Assembly: GCF_945605565.1 (NCBI RefSeq)
Contig: NZ_OX216966.1
Span: 2,720,001 to 2,784,000, forward strand
Origin: Paenibacillus dendritiformis
GTDB taxonomy: Bacteria > Bacillota > Bacilli > Paenibacillales > Paenibacillaceae
Length of the DNA: 64,000 nucleotides
Reading direction: 5' to 3'
Numbering within the stretch: position 1 is the first letter of the stretch; each line of letters begins with the position of its first letter. Positions 8,084-19,070 of the stretch are shown here, piece by piece. The position numbers were made by a program, and so were the translations under genes. The notes below the pieces were generated by a model. That model was not told where the DNA came from, did not search any database, and saw only the letters and a list, made by a program, of their open reading frames with translations.

Positions 8084-9904
8084 ATGACGGAATTGCTGTC
8101 ACGACAAAAGAAGATTCGGAATTTTTGTATTATTGCGCATATTGACCACGGCAAGTCAACGCTTGCTGACCGGATTCTTGAATATACGGGAGCGCTGGCC
8201 GCCCGGGAAATGCAGTCACAGGTCCTTGACAAAATGGATCTGGAGCGGGAGCGGGGAATTACGATCAAGCTCCAGGCGGTCCGCCTGAACTACAAGGCGG
8301 ATGACGGAGAAGAGTACATTCTGAACTTGATCGATACTCCGGGCCACGTGGACTTCACGTATGAAGTGTCGCGGAGCTTGGCGGCCTGCGAAGGCGCGCT
8401 GCTTGTCGTTGATGCGGCGCAGGGCATTGAAGCGCAGACACTGGCGAATGTCTATCTCGCGCTGGACAACAACCTGGAGATTCTCCCGGTCATCAACAAG
8501 ATTGACCTGCCAAGCGCTGAACCGGACCGCGTCAAGCAAGAGATCGAGGACGTAATCGGTCTCGATTGCTCGAATGCGGTGCTGGCTTCCGCCAAAGCAG
8601 GGATCGGCATCCGCGAGATTCTCGAGCAGATTGTGAAGGAAGTGCCGGCGCCGACCGGGGATCCGGAGGAACCGCTGAAGGCGCTCATCTTCGATTCCCA
8701 TTATGATCCGTACAAAGGCGTCATCGTCTATGTCCGTGTCGTCAACGGTTCCATCCGCGCGGGCAGCAAGATTAAGATGATGGCTACGAACAAGACGTTC
8801 GAAGTTATTGAGGTGGGTGCGTTCAAGCCCCGCATGACGATCATCGACGAGCTGAACGTAGGCGATGTCGGCTTCGTCGTCGCCGGCATCAAAAATGTAG
8901 GCGACACTCGCGTCGGGGATACGATCACCGATGCGAAGCGTCCGACCGCGGAACCGCTCCCGGGGTACCGCCGCATCAACCCGATGGTATTCTGCGGACT
9001 GTATCCGATTGATACGTCGGACTACAATGATTTGCGTGAAGCGCTGGAGAAGCTGCAGCTGAATGACGCTTCGCTCTCCTTCGAGCCGGAGACCTCGTCG
9101 GCGCTCGGCTTCGGCTTCCGCTGTGGCTTCCTCGGCTTGCTCCACATGGAGATTATTCAGGAGCGCATCGAGCGCGAATTCAATATTCCGCTCATTACGA
9201 CGGCGCCAAGCGTTATTTATCATGTGACGCTGACGAGCGGAGAGACGCTGACGATCGACAACCCGTCGAACTACCCGGATCAGAGCAAGCTCGACTACGT
9301 CGAGGAGCCATACGTCAAGGCGTCCATCATCGTTCCGAACGATTTCGTCGGCGCGATTATGGAGCTGTGCCAGGGTAAGCGCGGCGAATTCGTAGATATG
9401 CAATATCTCGACACGACCCGGGTTACGATTACGTACCAGATTCCGCTGTCCGAGATCGTATACGATTTCTTCGATCAGCTGAAGTCAAGCACGCGCGGTT
9501 ATGCCTCGTTCGATTACGAGCTGTCGGGATACCGCAAATCGAACCTCGTCAAGATGGACATTTTGCTCAACAACGAGCAGGTCGATGCCTTGTCGATCAT
9601 CGTGCATAAGGATCGGGCGTACCATCGGGGCAAGCTGCTGTGCGAGAAGCTGCGCGAGCTGATACCGCGCCAGATGTTCGAAGTGCCGGTCCAGGCGGCC
9701 ATCGGAACAAAGATCGTCGCTCGCGAGACGGTCAAGGCGATGCGCAAGAACGTATTGGCCAAATGTTACGGGGGGGACATCTCCCGGAAGCGGAAGCTGC
9801 TGGAGAAGCAGAAGGAAGGCAAAAAGCGAATGAAGCAGGTCGGCAGCGTGGAAGTGCCTCAGGAAGCGTTCATGGCCGTGCTCAAAATTGATGATAGTAA
9901 GTAG
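8084..9904 (+). CDS. lepA: Elongation factor 4 (LepA)
   Basis: Ribosome-associated GTPase of the EF-G superfamily that acts on stalled or mistranslocated ribosomes. The 606-residue length is normal. GTPase motifs are present: AHIDHGKST (P-loop), DTPGHVDF (G3) and NKIDLP (G4). The specific C-terminal domain is complete, with [24 protein letters not shown] sequence near residues 555-575. There is no EF-G domain IV, which separates it from FusA. The Shine-Dalgarno match (GGTGGGGG) is rather far from the ATG, but no better in-frame start exists. An intrinsic terminator follows immediately. Confidence 0.98.
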   Translation: MTELLSRQKKIRNFCIIAHIDHGKSTLADRILEYTGALAAREMQSQVLDKMDLERERGITIKLQAVRLNYKADDGEEYILNLIDTPGHVDFTYEVSRSLAACEGALLVVDAAQGIEAQTLANVYLALDNNLEILPVINKIDLPSAEPDRVKQEIEDVIGLDCSNAVLASAKAGIGIREILEQIVKEVPAPTGDPEEPLKALIFDSHYDPYKGVIVYVRVVNGSIRAGSKIKMMATNKTFEVIEVGAFKPRMTIIDELNVGDVGFVVAGIKNVGDTRVGDTITDAKRPTAEPLPGYRRINPMVFCGLYPIDTSDYNDLREALEKLQLNDASLSFEPETSSALGFGFRCGFLGLLHMEIIQERIEREFNIPLITTAPSVIYHVTLTSGETLTIDNPSNYPDQSKLDYVEEPYVKASIIVPNDFVGAIMELCQGKRGEFVDMQYLDTTRVTITYQIPLSEIVYDFFDQLKSSTRGYASFDYELSGYRKSNLVKMDILLNNEQVDALSIIVHKDRAYHRGKLLCEKLRELIPRQMFEVPVQAAIGTKIVARETVKAMRKNVLAKCYGGDISRKRKLLEKQKEGKKRMKQVGSVEVPQEAFMAVLKIDDSK

Positions 9905-9908
9905 CGGG

Positions 9909-9934
9909 GAGGGGGCGGATGCTCCCTCTTTTTT
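9909..9934 (+). terminator. Intrinsic terminator of lepA
   Basis: GAGGGGGC-GGAT-GCTCCCTC stem (one G:T pair) followed by six T, directly after the lepA stop codon. Confidence 0.8.
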
Positions 9935-9986
9935 AGAAGTTGTTCAAAACACTTAAGATAGAAGCAGGAAATGGGAGGGAATATGC

Positions 9987-11198
9987 ATGACACGGAACGA
10001 ACGAAGCGAAGGAGCACATCCTTCATCTGAAGGCCGCGCTCCGCGCGCGGTCTATATCCACATCCCGTTCTGCACGAATAAATGCCACTATTGCGATTTT
10101 AATTCCTATGTGCTTAAGGGGCAGCCGGTGATGGACTACCTGAGAGCGCTGGAGCAAGAAATGGAGCATACCGTTCAGCAGCATCCCCCCGGGGTGATTG
10201 ATTCGATATTCGTCGGCGGAGGAACGCCGACCGTATTGACGCCGGAGCAGATGGAGTATTTTCTGGCCTCGGTGCGGCGCGCCTTTCCGCAGTGGAGTCC
10301 GGATATCGAGTTCACGATGGAAGCCAATCCCGGCACGACCGATGCGGACAAGCTGCAGGTCATGCAGGAGGGCGGCGTGAACCGGATCAGCTTCGGGGTC
10401 CAGTCCTTCAACAATGATCTGTTGACCGGCATCGGCCGCATCCATAATACGGACGATGTCTACCGGAGCATCGACAACGCGAAGCGGGCCGGATTCGCCA
10501 ATATGTCCATCGACCTGATGTTCGGCCTCCCCAACCAGTCAGTCGAGATGGTAGGGCATAGCGTCGAGAAAGCGCTGGAGCTGGATCTCCCTCATCTGTC
10601 CATTTACAGCCTGAAGGTGGAAGAGAACACGCTGTTCCATGCGATGTACCACCGCAATGAGCTGCCGCTTCCGAGCGAAGAGGAAGAGCTCGACATGTAT
10701 ATGCTCATCATGGATCGGATGAAGGCGGCCGGCTATGAGCAGTACGAGATCAGCAACTTCGCGCGTCCGGGTTACGCGAGCCGGCATAATACGACCTATT
10801 GGCGCAATGAGGATTATTACGGCCTCGGCGCCGGCGCGCATGGATATGTCGGCCGGCAGCGTCATCTGAACATCAAGGGCGTCACTCCGTATAATGACGC
10901 CTGCAAGCAAGGCTTGCCGCGCCTGGATTCATTCCGGATCGAGGAAGCGGAAGCGATGGAAGATTTCATGATGGTCGGCCTGCGGATGCTGGAAGGGATA
11001 AGCATTGAGCGCTTCTCGGAGCAATTCAACGGCGCGCTGCTCGACAAAGTGTTCGCTCAGCCGATCAAGCGGCTGCTGAAGAAGGGGCTGCTGGAACCGA
11101 CGGAAGCGGGGTATCGGCTGACAGAGCAGGGGCTGTTATTCGGCAATGATGTGTTCGCCGCATTTGTCGGCGCGCTGGAACAAGGAATAAAGCAATAA
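9987..11198 (+). CDS. hemW: HemW, radical SAM haem chaperone (HemN-like)
   Basis: 403-residue radical SAM protein related to oxygen-independent coproporphyrinogen oxidase. The cluster motif CTNKCHYC (Cys29, Cys33, Cys36) lacks the fourth cysteine of true HemN just after it, which favours HemW, a haem-trafficking protein; older annotations call it HemN. GGGTPTVL, EANPGT and GVQSFN blocks of the SAM barrel are present, as is the C-terminal HemN domain (about 310-395). GGAGGG precedes the ATG; a competing ATG four bases earlier is out of frame. The lepA-hemW-hrcA order is the Bacillus one, with two extra genes between hemW and hrcA here. Confidence 0.93.
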   Translation: MTRNERSEGAHPSSEGRAPRAVYIHIPFCTNKCHYCDFNSYVLKGQPVMDYLRALEQEMEHTVQQHPPGVIDSIFVGGGTPTVLTPEQMEYFLASVRRAFPQWSPDIEFTMEANPGTTDADKLQVMQEGGVNRISFGVQSFNNDLLTGIGRIHNTDDVYRSIDNAKRAGFANMSIDLMFGLPNQSVEMVGHSVEKALELDLPHLSIYSLKVEENTLFHAMYHRNELPLPSEEEELDMYMLIMDRMKAAGYEQYEISNFARPGYASRHNTTYWRNEDYYGLGAGAHGYVGRQRHLNIKGVTPYNDACKQGLPRLDSFRIEEAEAMEDFMMVGLRMLEGISIERFSEQFNGALLDKVFAQPIKRLLKKGLLEPTEAGYRLTEQGLLFGNDVFAAFVGALEQGIKQ

Positions 11199-11248
11199 GG
11201 TAACGAAGCAAGAACCATACAAGAACCATAGGCATGTGCCGCAGGCGG

Positions 11249-11287
11249 CCGCCGCAACTTGATCTTGATCAGGTTGCGGCGGTTTTG
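11249..11287 (+). terminator. Intrinsic terminator after hemW
   Basis: CCGCCGCAAC pairs with GTTGCGGCGG, with an inner GATC/GATC pairing in the loop, followed by TTTTGTTAT. It lies between convergent genes. Confidence 0.85.
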
Positions 11288-11312
11288 TTATATGTTACGG
11301 CTCGAAGCCGGG

Positions 11313-11495
11313 CTAGCGTTTTAGCAACAAACGTATGAAGAGGGAGACGGCGAAGCCCATGAACAGCGAGCCGATCAGCAGACCTGCGAATGTGAATACG
11401 ATATCGCCCATCGAAGGCTCGATCATTTGCGGAATAACGAACATGGAGCTGATGACCGCGAAAAATACAGTAAGCAATAACACTCTTTTTGTCAT
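11313..11495 (-). CDS. Small two-helix membrane protein, unknown
   Basis: 60-residue hydrophobic protein beginning MTKRVLLLTVFF, with two predicted transmembrane segments (about 4-22 and 32-55) and a basic C-terminus (RLLLKR). I chose the internal ATG because GGTGAGTAAGG lies just upstream; an open extension of 54 residues further upstream has no membrane or family character. The family is not recognised. The gene is convergent with hemW and separated from it by a strong terminator. Confidence 0.55.
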   Translation of the reverse strand: MTKRVLLLTVFFAVISSMFVIPQMIEPSMGDIVFTFAGLLIGSLFMGFAVSLFIRLLLKR

Positions 11496-11678
11496 ATAGT
11501 CCTTACTCACCTGCCTTCTTATGAGACGATGCGTCATTGCTAGTATGTCCCGGGCAAGCGGAGTCATGTACCGCATGAGCAGGTTTTCGCGAAGGCGGCC
11601 GTCTGGAGGCGGGCAATATGGAATGATGAGGATGCAGGGACAGGGGATGTCGGGCATGAACGGAAGGGAAAATTCTCC

Positions 11679-11707
11679 TTGAAAAACTATGCATCATGTT
11701 GTATATT
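11679..11707 (+). promoter_or_regulatory. Sigma-A-type promoter of the acetyltransferase gene
   Basis: TTGAAA at 11679-11684 and TATATT at 11702-11707 with a 17-bp spacer, 48 bp before the start codon. Confidence 0.75.
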
Positions 11708-11723
11708 CATACGTAAAACACAA

Positions 11724-11739
11724 TGTGAGGCAGGTCACA
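11724..11739. promoter_or_regulatory. CRP/FNR-type palindrome TGTGA-N6-TCACA
   Basis: TGTGAGGCAGGTCACA is an exact match to the consensus half-sites of CRP/FNR-family regulators; the Bacillus Fnr box has the same form. It lies 17-32 bp downstream of the -10 box, i.e. just past the expected transcription start, where binding would repress rather than activate. Confidence 0.55.
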
Positions 11740-11755
11740 CTCGGAGGGACTCAAC

Positions 11756-12217
11756 ATGATACCCATCGTAAGAAAAGCTGTACCGGAAGACATTGACGCT
11801 TTAACGGAACTTATTCGTTTTTATGCAGAGCAAGGGATCATGCTTCCTCGTTCGCGCAAGGTGCTGGAGGCGCAAATGGAGCACTTCGTGGTGGCTGAGC
11901 TCGATGAGCAGCTGGTTGGCTGCGGCTCCCTGTGCCAGCTCGGGAGCGATCTGGTCGAGATCCGCTCGCTAGGCATCGTTCCCGAATGCAAGGGCCGGGG
12001 CATTGGCTCGCTCCTGGTTGACAAGCTCCTGGAAGAGGCGGAGGCCCGCTCGATACCGAAGGTGATGGCCTTGACGTATGAAGCGCGGTTTTTTCAGAAG
12101 AACGGCTTCGAGATCGTAGAGAAGGAGATTTTCCCGGAAAAGGTATGGACCGACTGCGTCCATTGCAAAAAGCGGCACTGCTGCGATGAAATAGCTGTCC
12201 TGAAAGTACTGAACTGA
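11756..12217 (+). CDS. ArgA-like GNAT N-acetyltransferase
   Basis: 153-residue single-domain GNAT protein. The sequence IRSLGIVPECKGRGIGSLLV is the acetyl-CoA pyrophosphate-binding motif. MLPRS near residue 30, the ALTYEARFFQKNGF block and the C-terminal Cys cluster (DCVHCKKRHCCDE) are typical of the short N-acetylglutamate synthase (ArgA-like) proteins of bacteria lacking a full-length ArgA. The likely reaction is acetyl transfer from acetyl-CoA to glutamate for arginine synthesis, but other amines cannot be excluded. CGGAGGG precedes the ATG. It has its own promoter with an FNR-type site, and the hrcA promoter begins right at its stop codon. Confidence 0.75.
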   Translation: MIPIVRKAVPEDIDALTELIRFYAEQGIMLPRSRKVLEAQMEHFVVAELDEQLVGCGSLCQLGSDLVEIRSLGIVPECKGRGIGSLLVDKLLEEAEARSIPKVMALTYEARFFQKNGFEIVEKEIFPEKVWTDCVHCKKRHCCDEIAVLKVLN

Positions 12218-12218
12218 C

Positions 12219-12248
12219 TTGACAATCGTCTTGTCCGTTTGGTATTTT
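12219..12248 (+). promoter_or_regulatory. Heat-shock operon promoter
   Basis: TTGACA at 12219-12224 and TATTTT at 12243-12248 with an 18-bp spacer, starting 2 bp after the acetyltransferase stop. CIRCE follows at the expected transcription start. Confidence 0.8.
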
Positions 12249-12259
12249 TGTAGTGACGG

Positions 12260-12286
12260 TTAGCACTCGACGATGATGAGTGCTAA
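12260..12286. promoter_or_regulatory. CIRCE operator
   Basis: Perfect consensus TTAGCACTC-N9-GAGTGCTAA, the HrcA binding site. It overlaps the predicted start of transcription of the hrcA operon, so HrcA would repress its own operon, with relief on heat shock. Confidence 0.99.
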
Positions 12287-12319
12287 CGGATATCCTACTA
12301 CATCTAAGGAGGGATGCGC

Positions 12320-13348
12320 ATGTTGACGGAACGCCAGCGTATGATTTTGAATGCCATCATTGATGATTATATCCGTTCTGCGGAGCCTGTCGGATCTCGC
12401 AGCATTTCGAAGCGGGGCGACGTGAATTTCAGCCCGGCTACGATTCGCAACGAGATGGCCGATCTGGAAGAGCTCGGATATCTGGAGCAGCCGCACACGT
12501 CAGCAGGGCGCATTCCATCTCATAAAGGGTACCGTTATTATGTCGATCATCTCGTTCGTCTTGATCGCCTGTCCAGCGAAGACGTCATGCGGTTGAAATC
12601 CGTCTTCGCGGAGAAGATAACAGCGATGGAAGAGATTGTGCAGCATACGGCATCGATTTTGTCTCAATTGACCAATTATACGTCAATCGCGCTGGGGCCG
12701 GAAGTTTTCGACGCCTCGCTTCGTCATTTTCAGCTGCTGCCGCTGAACGAGAATACGGCGGTCGCGATAGTCGTGACGAGCACGGGCCATGTCGAGAACA
12801 AGACCGTCACGCTGCCGGAGGGCGTCTCCGCCTCCGAGCTGGAGACCGTGGTCAACCTGCTGAACGCGAAGCTTGTCGGCGTTCCTCTATATAAACTGCG
12901 CGCGCAGCTGTATAACGAGATTGGACAGGAAATGAGCCAATATGTGTCGCATGTTCAGGAGCTGATGGCGCTCGTGGAAGGCGTCTTGGCCGACAATAAC
13001 GACCATCGGCAAGTCTATTTGAGCGGGGCCACGAACATGCTGATCCAGCCTGAATTCCAGGATGTCGACAAGATTAAGACGATCTGGGAGCTGCTCGAAG
13101 AGACGCCGGCCTTGATCAAGGTCGTGGGCTCTGCCCCTTCCGGCATCCAGGTCCGCATCGGCCAAGAGAATGCGCATGCCGCGATTACGAACTGCAGCAT
13201 GATTACCGCAACCTATTCGGTCGACGGACAGACGCTGGGTACGGTCGGCATCCTGGGGCCGACCCGGATGGAGTATGCGAAGGTCATCACATTGATGAAC
13301 CATCTGTCCGGTCAAATGGCGTTATTCATGCATCAATGGTATAAATAA
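12320..13348 (+). CDS. hrcA: Heat-inducible transcription repressor HrcA
   Basis: Represses CIRCE-controlled operons; in Bacillus its activity depends on the GroE chaperonin. The 342-residue product has the N-terminal winged helix (about 1-75, with ATIRNEMADLEELGYLEQPHTSAGRIP) and the GAF-like and dimerisation domains, ending with the VGILGPTRMEYAKVI family motif. An ATG at 12314 is in frame, but it touches the AAGGAGGG Shine-Dalgarno sequence; the ATG at 12320 is properly spaced and gives the usual MLTERQR start. It is the first gene of the operon and 17 bp from the chaperonin gene. Confidence 0.97.
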   Translation: MLTERQRMILNAIIDDYIRSAEPVGSRSISKRGDVNFSPATIRNEMADLEELGYLEQPHTSAGRIPSHKGYRYYVDHLVRLDRLSSEDVMRLKSVFAEKITAMEEIVQHTASILSQLTNYTSIALGPEVFDASLRHFQLLPLNENTAVAIVVTSTGHVENKTVTLPEGVSASELETVVNLLNAKLVGVPLYKLRAQLYNEIGQEMSQYVSHVQELMALVEGVLADNNDHRQVYLSGATNMLIQPEFQDVDKIKTIWELLEETPALIKVVGSAPSGIQVRIGQENAHAAITNCSMITATYSVDGQTLGTVGILGPTRMEYAKVITLMNHLSGQMALFMHQWYK

Positions 13349-13365
13349 GCGGGAGGGGGCGGCTT

Positions 13366-14949
13366 GTGACTCAAGGACAAGGACAAGTACAGGAGACCGA
13401 TGAGCGCTATGCGACGCTCCTGAATAATGCCAATGCCGTCCGGGCGCTCAGCTCGGCTGTCGAGGGCACGCTTGGCCCGAAGGGGCTGGACGTCATGCTG
13501 GTCGGCGCCAATGGCGACGTCGTCATTACCAATGACGGCGTCACCATTTTGGAGAAAATGGATGTGAGCCATCCAGCAGCCCGGCTGCTCATCCAGGTGG
13601 CGCGCGCCCAGCAGAGCGAAGTCGGCGACGGCACGACGACGGCGACGGTACTGGCCGGTGCGCTTGTGCAAGAAGGCGTCGCCCAGGTGACGAGAGGCGT
13701 GCCCGCGGCGAAGGTCGTGACCGGGATGCTCGAGGGCATCCGTGTCGCGTCAGACCGGCTGGCGGAACGCGCGCTTCGGCTCGATGGCTGGAGCGACCCG
13801 AAGCTGCACCGCGCGGTACATATCGCAGGCCGGGAGCAGGCAGACATCGTCCGCCTTGTGCTGGAGGCGGGACAGGCGGTAGGCTGGGAGCAGCTGCAGG
13901 ATCCGGCCTACCGGCTCGCCGAACAGATTGTCGCGCACGAGAAGGCGAGCAATGAATGGTTCCACGGCGTGCTCCTGAAGCAAAAGCCGCTGCAGCGGGA
14001 CTGGCTGCCGGAACGGACCGGCTGCCGCGTTCTCATCCTGCAGGATGCGCTCGAACCGGACACGCTCGACGAGCAGCTGCTGACGACCGAAGCCGGCTTC
14101 CAGCAGTATATGGCTCACCGTTCTGCCTTCATGGACCGGCTGCAGCGTCTTCACGAGCTGGGGGTCGGCTTCCTGGTGCTGGAGCGGGGCCTTCATCCGG
14201 AAGCGGAGCAATTTTGTCTCGACCATGATATGATGGTCGTGCAGCGGGTCAGCCGCGAAGACATTATGCGCGTCTGCCGCCTTACGGGCGGCAAGCCGTT
14301 GAAGCGCGCCGCCCTGTCCAAGGATGCGGCGGTGCTGGAGCCGCTGCTCGGCCGCACCGCCTGCGTGCGCTACGATGAGCGCCTGGAGCGCGTGCGGCTG
14401 TACGCCCCGCAGATGGCGCTCAGCTCTGCCGGCTCGGGCGGCACGCCGGAGCCGGCGGGCATGCGCCGCGGTCAGGTGACGCTCATCGTGGGCGCGAGCA
14501 CGCGCGAGGTCGTGGGCGAGCGGGCGCGCATCGCCCAAGATGCCGCCGCGGCGCTGCAAGCCGCGATCCAGAGCGGCGTTCTGCCGGGCGGCGGCACGAC
14601 GGAGCTGGCGCTCTCCTACATGCTGGAGCGCTACAGGGAGACCGTCCGCGGCATGGAAGCCTTCGGCGTAGCCGCGGTAGCGCAGGCGCTGCGCAAGCCG
14701 ATGGCCCAGATTGTGCTGAACGCCGGCTTCAACCCGCTGGAGAAGCTGGAGGAAGCGCGGGCGGCGCAGACCGCGTCGGCATCCGATGCCATCGGCATTG
14801 ACTGTGACAGCGGAGCGCTGCTTGACTATGTCGACGCAGGCATCGTCGACCCGGCCGCCGTGAAGCTCCACGCGCTGCGGGCGGCCGGCGAAGTGGCCGC
14901 CGCCGTGCTGCGGATTCACACGGTCATTAAGATGAAGCCGGAAGCGTAA
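13366..14949 (+). CDS. Archaeal-type (Group II/III) chaperonin, Cpn60/TCP-1 family
   Basis: 527-residue chaperonin subunit that is not GroEL. ATP-site motifs are present: LGPKG (36-40), NDGVTI (56-61), GDGTTT (87-92), LPGGG (406-410) and DAGIVDP (490-496). The apical region starts FHGVLLKQ near residue 199 and contains a stretch at about 230-266 that aligns by eye with the helical protrusion (built-in lid) of thermosome subunits. This is followed by FLVLERGLHPEAEQF, matching the Group II pattern rather than GroEL, and the GroEL Gly-Met tail is absent. Archaeal-like Group III chaperonins inside dnaK operons are known from Carboxydothermus and some other Firmicutes. The GTG start has GGGAGGGGG ahead of it. 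Client proteins and ring size are unknown. Confidence 0.88.
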   Translation: MTQGQGQVQETDERYATLLNNANAVRALSSAVEGTLGPKGLDVMLVGANGDVVITNDGVTILEKMDVSHPAARLLIQVARAQQSEVGDGTTTATVLAGALVQEGVAQVTRGVPAAKVVTGMLEGIRVASDRLAERALRLDGWSDPKLHRAVHIAGREQADIVRLVLEAGQAVGWEQLQDPAYRLAEQIVAHEKASNEWFHGVLLKQKPLQRDWLPERTGCRVLILQDALEPDTLDEQLLTTEAGFQQYMAHRSAFMDRLQRLHELGVGFLVLERGLHPEAEQFCLDHDMMVVQRVSREDIMRVCRLTGGKPLKRAALSKDAAVLEPLLGRTACVRYDERLERVRLYAPQMALSSAGSGGTPEPAGMRRGQVTLIVGASTREVVGERARIAQDAAAALQAAIQSGVLPGGGTTELALSYMLERYRETVRGMEAFGVAAVAQALRKPMAQIVLNAGFNPLEKLEEARAAQTASASDAIGIDCDSGALLDYVDAGIVDPAAVKLHALRAAGEVAAAVLRIHTVIKMKPEA

Positions 14950-14968
14950 GGCTCCGGCTTCCCGGAGC
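14935..14968 (+). other. Two mutually exclusive hairpins at the chaperonin-grpE junction
   Basis: AAGCCGGA (14935-14942) can pair with TCCGGCTT (14953-14960), or GCTCCGG (14951-14957) with CCGGAGC (14962-14968). The stop codon lies in the first loop. There is no T-run. Such structures can set mRNA ends within heat-shock operons. Confidence 0.4.
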
Positions 14969-15008
14969 AGGAAGATAGAAGCTTGACTACATAAGGGAGG
15001 TGCAAGGA

Positions 15009-15596
15009 TTGAACCCGGAACAAGAAGAGAAGATCGAGAGGAACGATCAGGTGGACTCGGAGGCTGTGGAGACAGCCGACGTTGAACATAATCAGGAGGC
15101 CGAGGAGACATCCGAGGCAGAAGGAAAGGCAGCAGAGGAAGCACAGGGGGCAGGGCTGAAGGAGGCCCGCGCGCAAGCGGAGGAGCTTCAGCAGCGCCTG
15201 CTGCGTGCCCAGGCGGACTTCGATAATTTCCGCCGCCGTACGGTGAAGGAGAAGGAAGAACTGGCGCAGTACGCATCGTCCAAGCTGGTGACCGAGCTGC
15301 TTCCGGTGCTCGATAACTTCGAGCGCGCCTTGGCCGCAGCGCAGACGGGCAGCGAGGAGCAATCGTTCGTCAAAGGCGTGGACATGATCTTCCGCCAATT
15401 CATGCAGGTGCTGGAGCAGGAAGGCGTGAAGGCGATGAACGCCGTGGGCGAGCCTTTCAACCCGGAATTCCATCAGGCGATTATGCAGGTGGAGTCGGAG
15501 GAGCATGAGGAAGGCATCGTCGTGGAAGAAGTCCAAAAAGGCTATATGCTCAAGGATCGGGTGCTTCGCCCGGCCATGGTCAAGGTAAGCGGCTAA
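15009..15596 (+). CDS. grpE: Nucleotide exchange factor GrpE
   Basis: ADP-release factor for DnaK. 195 residues: an acidic, Glu/Ala-rich N-terminal tail, the long coiled-coil helix (about 45-95, with LRAQADFDNFRRR) and the C-terminal beta domain ending in GYMLKDRVLRPAMVKVS. A GTG at 15000 is in frame but sits inside the AAGGGAGGTG Shine-Dalgarno sequence; the TTG at 15009 is correctly spaced, so I place the start there. Confidence 0.95.
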   Translation: MNPEQEEKIERNDQVDSEAVETADVEHNQEAEETSEAEGKAAEEAQGAGLKEARAQAEELQQRLLRAQADFDNFRRRTVKEKEELAQYASSKLVTELLPVLDNFERALAAAQTGSEEQSFVKGVDMIFRQFMQVLEQEGVKAMNAVGEPFNPEFHQAIMQVESEEHEEGIVVEEVQKGYMLKDRVLRPAMVKVSG

Positions 15597-15644
15597 GAGA
15601 TGGCGTTCACATGCTATCCGCTTGGTTAATATGAAATAGATTGA

Positions 15645-17507
<1,863 letters not shown>

Positions 17508-17525
17508 GCGCGGATGGACAGGGTC

Positions 17526-17548
17526 AAAGCCGGGTTTCACCCGGCTTT
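17526..17548 (+). other. Strong hairpin between dnaK and dnaJ
   Basis: AAAGCCGGGT-TTC-ACCCGGCTTT, a 10-bp perfect stem. The following GGCTTTGCCTGTTT is not a clean T-run, so it may act as a partial terminator or mRNA stabiliser that raises DnaK over DnaJ. Confidence 0.55.
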
Positions 17549-17692
17549 GGCTTTGCCTGTTTACAATGAAGAATGCGGGACAGCACGGCGTTCGCGCCGT
17601 GATGCATCAACCCGGCAACCGATCCGTTCTGACGGCACACGGTGGAGCGGATGCATGGAACCGGGCTTTCAAGTTGCAATGGGGGTGGAAGA

Positions 17693-18817
17693 GTGGCGCA
17701 AAAGCGAGATTATTATGAAGTGCTCGGCGTAAGCAAAGGAGCAGGCGAGGATGAAATCAAAAAAGCCTACCGCAAGCTTGCGCGTCAATATCACCCTGAC
17801 GTGAACAAGGCAGCGGACGCGGAAGAGAAGTTCAAGGAAGTCAAGGAAGCGTACGATGTGCTTGGGGACGATCAGAAGCGGGCGATGTATGACCAGTACG
17901 GGCATGTAGATCCGAATCAAGGCATGGGCGGAGGCGGGTTCTCCGGCGATTTCGGCGGATTCGGCGATATATTCGATATGTTCTTCGGCGGAGGAGGACG
18001 CACCCGCGATCCGAATGCGCCGCAGCGAGGCAGCGATCTGCAGTACACGATGCAGATTGAATTCAAGGAAGCCGTCTTCGGCAAAGAGACGGATATTACG
18101 ATTCCGCGGACAGAGCAGTGCGACACTTGCTTCGGAACCGGAGCCAAGCCTGGCACGAAGCCGGATACCTGCTCGGCCTGCCACGGATCGGGACAACAGG
18201 AAGTCGTGCAAAATACGGCGTTCGGCCGCATGGTCAACCGGCGTACTTGTACGGTATGTCAAGGCAAGGGCAAAATTATCCGCGAGAAATGCGGCACCTG
18301 CCATGGCAGTGGAACCGTGAAGAAGCAGCGCGTCATTCATGTGCGCATTCCGGCAGGGGTAGACGATGGAGCCCAACTTCGCATGAGCGGAGAAGGCGAG
18401 AGCGGATTGCGCGGCGGTCCGAACGGCGATTTGTACATTGTCATCCGCGTGAAGCCGCATGAATTTTTCGAACGCGACGGCGACGATATCTACTGCGAGG
18501 TGCCGCTCACATTCGCTCAGGCGGCGCTCGGCGACGAGATTGAGATCCCGACGCTGACGGAGAAGGTCAAGCTCAAAATTCCGGCCGGCACGCAGACAGG
18601 AACCTTCTTCCGACTGCGCGGCAAAGGCGTTCCGCGTCTGCGGGGCCACGGACAAGGCGATCAGCATGTCAAGGTTGTCATCGTGACGCCGACGAAGCTG
18701 AATGACGAACAGAAAGAGCTGCTCCGACAGTTCGCGGCGAGCGGCGGCGAGCACACGAACGGCGGGCACGAGGAATCGTTCTTCGATCGGATGAAGCGGG
18801 CGTTCCGGGGAGACTAG
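17693..18817 (+). CDS. dnaJ: Chaperone protein DnaJ
   Basis: Type I Hsp40 of 374 residues that stimulates DnaK ATPase and delivers substrates. The J domain has the HPD motif (His34-Pro35-Asp36). A Gly/Phe-rich linker and four CxxCxGxG zinc repeats ([32 protein letters not shown]) follow, then the substrate-binding C-terminal domains. The GTG at 17693 gives [13 protein letters not shown], the normal DnaJ N-terminus. An open extension 17 codons further upstream has no homology and is ignored. This is the last gene of the operon; a terminator follows. Confidence 0.98.
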   Translation: MAQKRDYYEVLGVSKGAGEDEIKKAYRKLARQYHPDVNKAADAEEKFKEVKEAYDVLGDDQKRAMYDQYGHVDPNQGMGGGGFSGDFGGFGDIFDMFFGGGGRTRDPNAPQRGSDLQYTMQIEFKEAVFGKETDITIPRTEQCDTCFGTGAKPGTKPDTCSACHGSGQQEVVQNTAFGRMVNRRTCTVCQGKGKIIREKCGTCHGSGTVKKQRVIHVRIPAGVDDGAQLRMSGEGESGLRGGPNGDLYIVIRVKPHEFFERDGDDIYCEVPLTFAQAALGDEIEIPTLTEKVKLKIPAGTQTGTFFRLRGKGVPRLRGHGQGDQHVKVVIVTPTKLNDEQKELLRQFAASGGEHTNGGHEESFFDRMKRAFRGD

Positions 18818-18899
18818 ACCTCGGGCCCGCTTGAACACATGGTCCATATCATTTATCATACTCGTAAAAGTTCATCACATGGGTCGGAGATACGGATCA

Positions 18900-18957
18900 G
18901 GACCACAACTGCGCATAGAGGACACTCTGTGCGATCGTTGTGGTCCTTTTTTATTTT
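18900..18957 (+). terminator. Terminator of the hrcA-dnaJ operon
   Basis: GGACCACAAC pairs with GTTGTGGTCC (10 bp) around a 27-nt loop with an inner GCGCATAGA/TCTGTGCG pairing, followed by TTTTTTATTTT. Confidence 0.93.
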
Positions 18958-18994
18958 CGTCGAAGGAAAGACATGATTTCTAAGCAATCTGCTG

Positions 18995-19024
18995 TTTACA
19001 TTCCGTTTATATTTGTCGTATATG
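18995..19024 (+). promoter_or_regulatory. Possible promoter of the ABC exporter operon
   Basis: TTTACA at 18995-19000 and TATATG at 19019-19024 with an 18-bp spacer, about 47 bp before the start codon. The -10 match is moderate. Confidence 0.4.
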
Positions 19025-19070
19025 ATGGACTTCATAGCATAGTTGGCGTGTGTAAAGAGGAGTGGATGTT

